From positions 1-7,312 of the forward strand of contig JAMCRS010000291.1 of assembly GCA_023380675.1 (NCBI GenBank): 7,312 nucleotides of DNA. The letters are read 5' to 3'. Both the position numbers and the translations under genes were made by a program. Below the pieces are notes generated by a model, which searched no databases, had not been told where the DNA came from, and saw only the letters and a list, made by a program, of their open reading frames with translations. Shown in pieces: positions 6,550 through 7,312 of this stretch. Each line of letters starts with the position of its first letter. The stretch's first letter is position 1. Source of the stretch: Chloroflexota bacterium (lineage in GTDB: Bacteria > Chloroflexota > Anaerolineae > UBA4142).

Positions 6550-7140
6550 TTGCCTCACCTGAGAACAGTTGTGAACATTTGCTCCTTTTCGCCCATCCTA
6601 ATCGGCATTCTGACCGCGGTCTTTGTCGCGGGCCAGTTCACCCATGCTGAGGCCGCTGAGTGCCGGCAGTCCGCCGCTTTTCACGTTGTGTACGCTGCCC
6701 CCACGCCACCAATTTTAGCGGCCCCATCCTCACCTTCCGTAGGATTTGATCGCGCACCCGGCTCTTCCACGTCGCCGCCGCCCATGCTCAAGGATGCTAA
6801 CGCCTCCGCGGTGCGACCGGTAGCTACTCCGCCGCCGCTCGTCGCCCCTTCGGGTTCAGGGTCGCCCGTCTCGGCCCTTCCTCGTGTTCAGTCGTCCTTG
6901 GTAGCCCTGACCCCGGGGCCTGTCGGAACACCAGTGGTGCCAACGCCGGCTACGAGTCCCGGTTTGAAAGCGGTCGCAGCCTCCAGCCCCCGCCCAGCCA
7001 CCGCCGTCAGTTCGTCACGCGAGGCCGGCATCTTCGACGGTCCCGTTCTCGGTTGGTCAGCGGCGTTCCTTGCCTGGGTTGTCGTCGTCATAGGCGTCGC
7101 GTTGGCGGTATTCCGCCGGTCGCATCCTGGTGCGCGCTAG
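6550..7140 (+). CDS. Pro/Ser/Thr/Ala-rich exported protein with C-terminal membrane anchor, unknown function
   Basis: I do not recognise this 196-residue protein. The N-terminus looks like a signal peptide: a short basic start (R5), a hydrophobic core (about 13-28) and a possible cleavage site after HAEA (32-35). A long low-complexity stretch (about 48-160) rich in Pro, Ser, Thr, Ala and Val follows, with PPP runs in TSPPPML and TPPPLV. The C-terminus is one strong hydrophobic helix (168-188), then RRSHPGAR. This predicts an extracytoplasmic disordered stalk held by a C-terminal anchor with its basic tail inside. No LPXTG motif and no lipobox were seen. The start is unclear: TTG 6550 keeps the basic n-region but lacks a ribosome site; GTG 6571 has only a weak GAG upstream. 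A strong promoter pattern just upstream supports a real gene. It could serve as a cell-surface spacer, but that is a guess. Confidence 0.66.
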   Translation: MPHLRTVVNICSFSPILIGILTAVFVAGQFTHAEAAECRQSAAFHVVYAAPTPPILAAPSSPSVGFDRAPGSSTSPPPMLKDANASAVRPVATPPPLVAPSGSGSPVSALPRVQSSLVALTPGPVGTPVVPTPATSPGLKAVAASSPRPATAVSSSREAGIFDGPVLGWSAAFLAWVVVVIGVALAVFRRSHPGAR

Positions 7141-7149
7141 CTAGCGCGC
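7132..7149. repeat. 18-bp perfect palindrome centred on the stop codon of the Pro-rich gene
   Basis: GCGCGCTAGCTAGCGCGC is identical to its reverse complement and includes the TAG stop at 7138-7140. As RNA it would make a stable stem at the very end of the message, but the bases after it are not T-rich. It could protect the 3' end, act as a protein site, or help a downstream terminator. Confidence 0.6.
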
Positions 7150-7164
7150 TCGCTTCGGTTCGAC

Positions 7165-7193
7165 TTGACAAGGATGAACCGTTGGTGTATTAT
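7165..7193 (+). promoter_or_regulatory. Strong sigma70-type promoter near the right edge
   Basis: A perfect TTGACA (7165-7170) is followed after exactly 17 bases by TATTAT (7188-7193), one mismatch from TATAAT. It is the best promoter match in the window. Transcription should begin near 7200, just before the hairpin at 7206. No gene with a convincing ribosome site starts before the window ends. Confidence 0.75.
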
Positions 7194-7205
7194 TTGCATT
7201 GATCA

Positions 7206-7248
7206 CGCGGGAGTCAGGGGCCTCACCGGCCCGGTCCCGCGTTTCTTT
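7206..7248 (+). terminator. Hairpin plus T-run, likely intrinsic terminator
   Basis: The outer stem pairs CGCGGGA (7206-7212) with TCCCGCG (7235-7241). An inner stem pairs GGGCC (7218-7222) with GGCCC (7228-7232) around the loop TCACC, with an unpaired GTCAG/GG internal loop. TTTCTTT (7242-7248) follows directly. This fits a Rho-independent terminator. It could end the Pro-rich gene's transcript, and it also sits within about 50 bases of the predicted start from the 7165-7193 promoter, so it would also stop or attenuate that transcript. Confidence 0.68.
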
Positions 7249-7262
7249 AGGTCAAGCATCAG

Positions 7263-7276
7263 CGCCCCTAGGGGCG
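7263..7276. repeat. 14-bp perfect palindrome after the terminator
   Basis: CGCCCCTAGGGGCG is its own reverse complement. In RNA it would form a five-base-pair stem with a CTAG loop, making a second hairpin 15 bases after the T-run. It has no T-run of its own. It may be part of a leader structure of a gene beyond the window, or an operator-like site. Confidence 0.5.
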
Positions 7277-7312
7277 TGTCCAGTAGCGTTATGGCGGCTC
7301 CGGTTGTGCCCA

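Noticed and set aside
7155..7170. GGTTCGACTTGACA resembling a tRNA T-arm
   Set aside because: No acceptor stem, anticodon arm or matching pairing surrounds it; the bases are better explained by the -35 element.
7174..7312. An open frame from ATG 7174 to the right edge, with later in-frame GTG 7276 and ATG 7291
   Set aside because: The first ATG lies inside the promoter spacer and the frame crosses the terminator-like hairpin; none of the three starts has a well-placed ribosome site. ATG 7291 could still be a true gene start, but 22 bases are not enough to claim it.
1..7312. A defence island, prophage, transposon or CRISPR array
   Set aside because: No transposase, integrase, phage structural gene, direct-repeat array or known defence family was found; the C39-like and Pro-rich proteins are the only unknowns and are not enough to call a system.

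Overview
This is a densely packed, moderately GC-rich bacterial chromosome segment with mostly core genes in short operons on both strands. It contains no transposase, integrase, CRISPR array, tRNA or rRNA that I can recognise. The gene set and order (ribF-tyrS; yebC-ruvC-ruvA), the frequent TTG starts and the mix of a flippase-like membrane protein with a single-domain rhodanese would suit a Chloroflexota-like or related bacterium. That placement is inference from gene order and remembered family resemblance, with low to moderate confidence.

Layout. Positions 1-2378 read on the + strand: the 3' part of ribF (FMN/FAD synthesis), tyrS (tyrosyl-tRNA synthetase), then a small cytosolic C39/papain-like protein whose ATG directly follows the tyrS stop. 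This last gene overlaps tail-to-tail by 38 bases with a minus-strand O6-alkylguanine-DNA methyltransferase (2341-2883). A short intergenic region (about 2884-3002) carries a likely + strand promoter feeding a rhodanese (3003-3344) and a polytopic flippase-like membrane protein (3423-4496).

Positions 4505-6376 are a minus-strand operon read yebC, ruvC, ruvA, with overlapping genes (11-base and 4-base overlaps) and an extended -10 promoter near 6425. It pairs a translation/regulatory factor with Holliday-junction processing; ruvB does not follow ruvA. Diverging from it is a textbook sigma70-type promoter (6492-6520) and a gene for an unrecognised Pro/Ser/Thr/Ala-rich protein with a signal-peptide-like N-terminus and a C-terminal membrane anchor (6550-7140).

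The last 170 bases contain no clear gene but are rich in signals: an 18-bp perfect palindrome on the stop codon, a near-consensus promoter (7165-7193), a GC-rich hairpin with a T-run starting only about 6 bases after the predicted transcription start, and a further 14-bp perfect palindrome. This promoter-then-terminator arrangement, which may be a short RNA or an attenuated leader for a gene beyond the window, is the most unusual thing here. I see no strong evidence for a new defence or mobile system; most of the window is ordinary housekeeping sequence.
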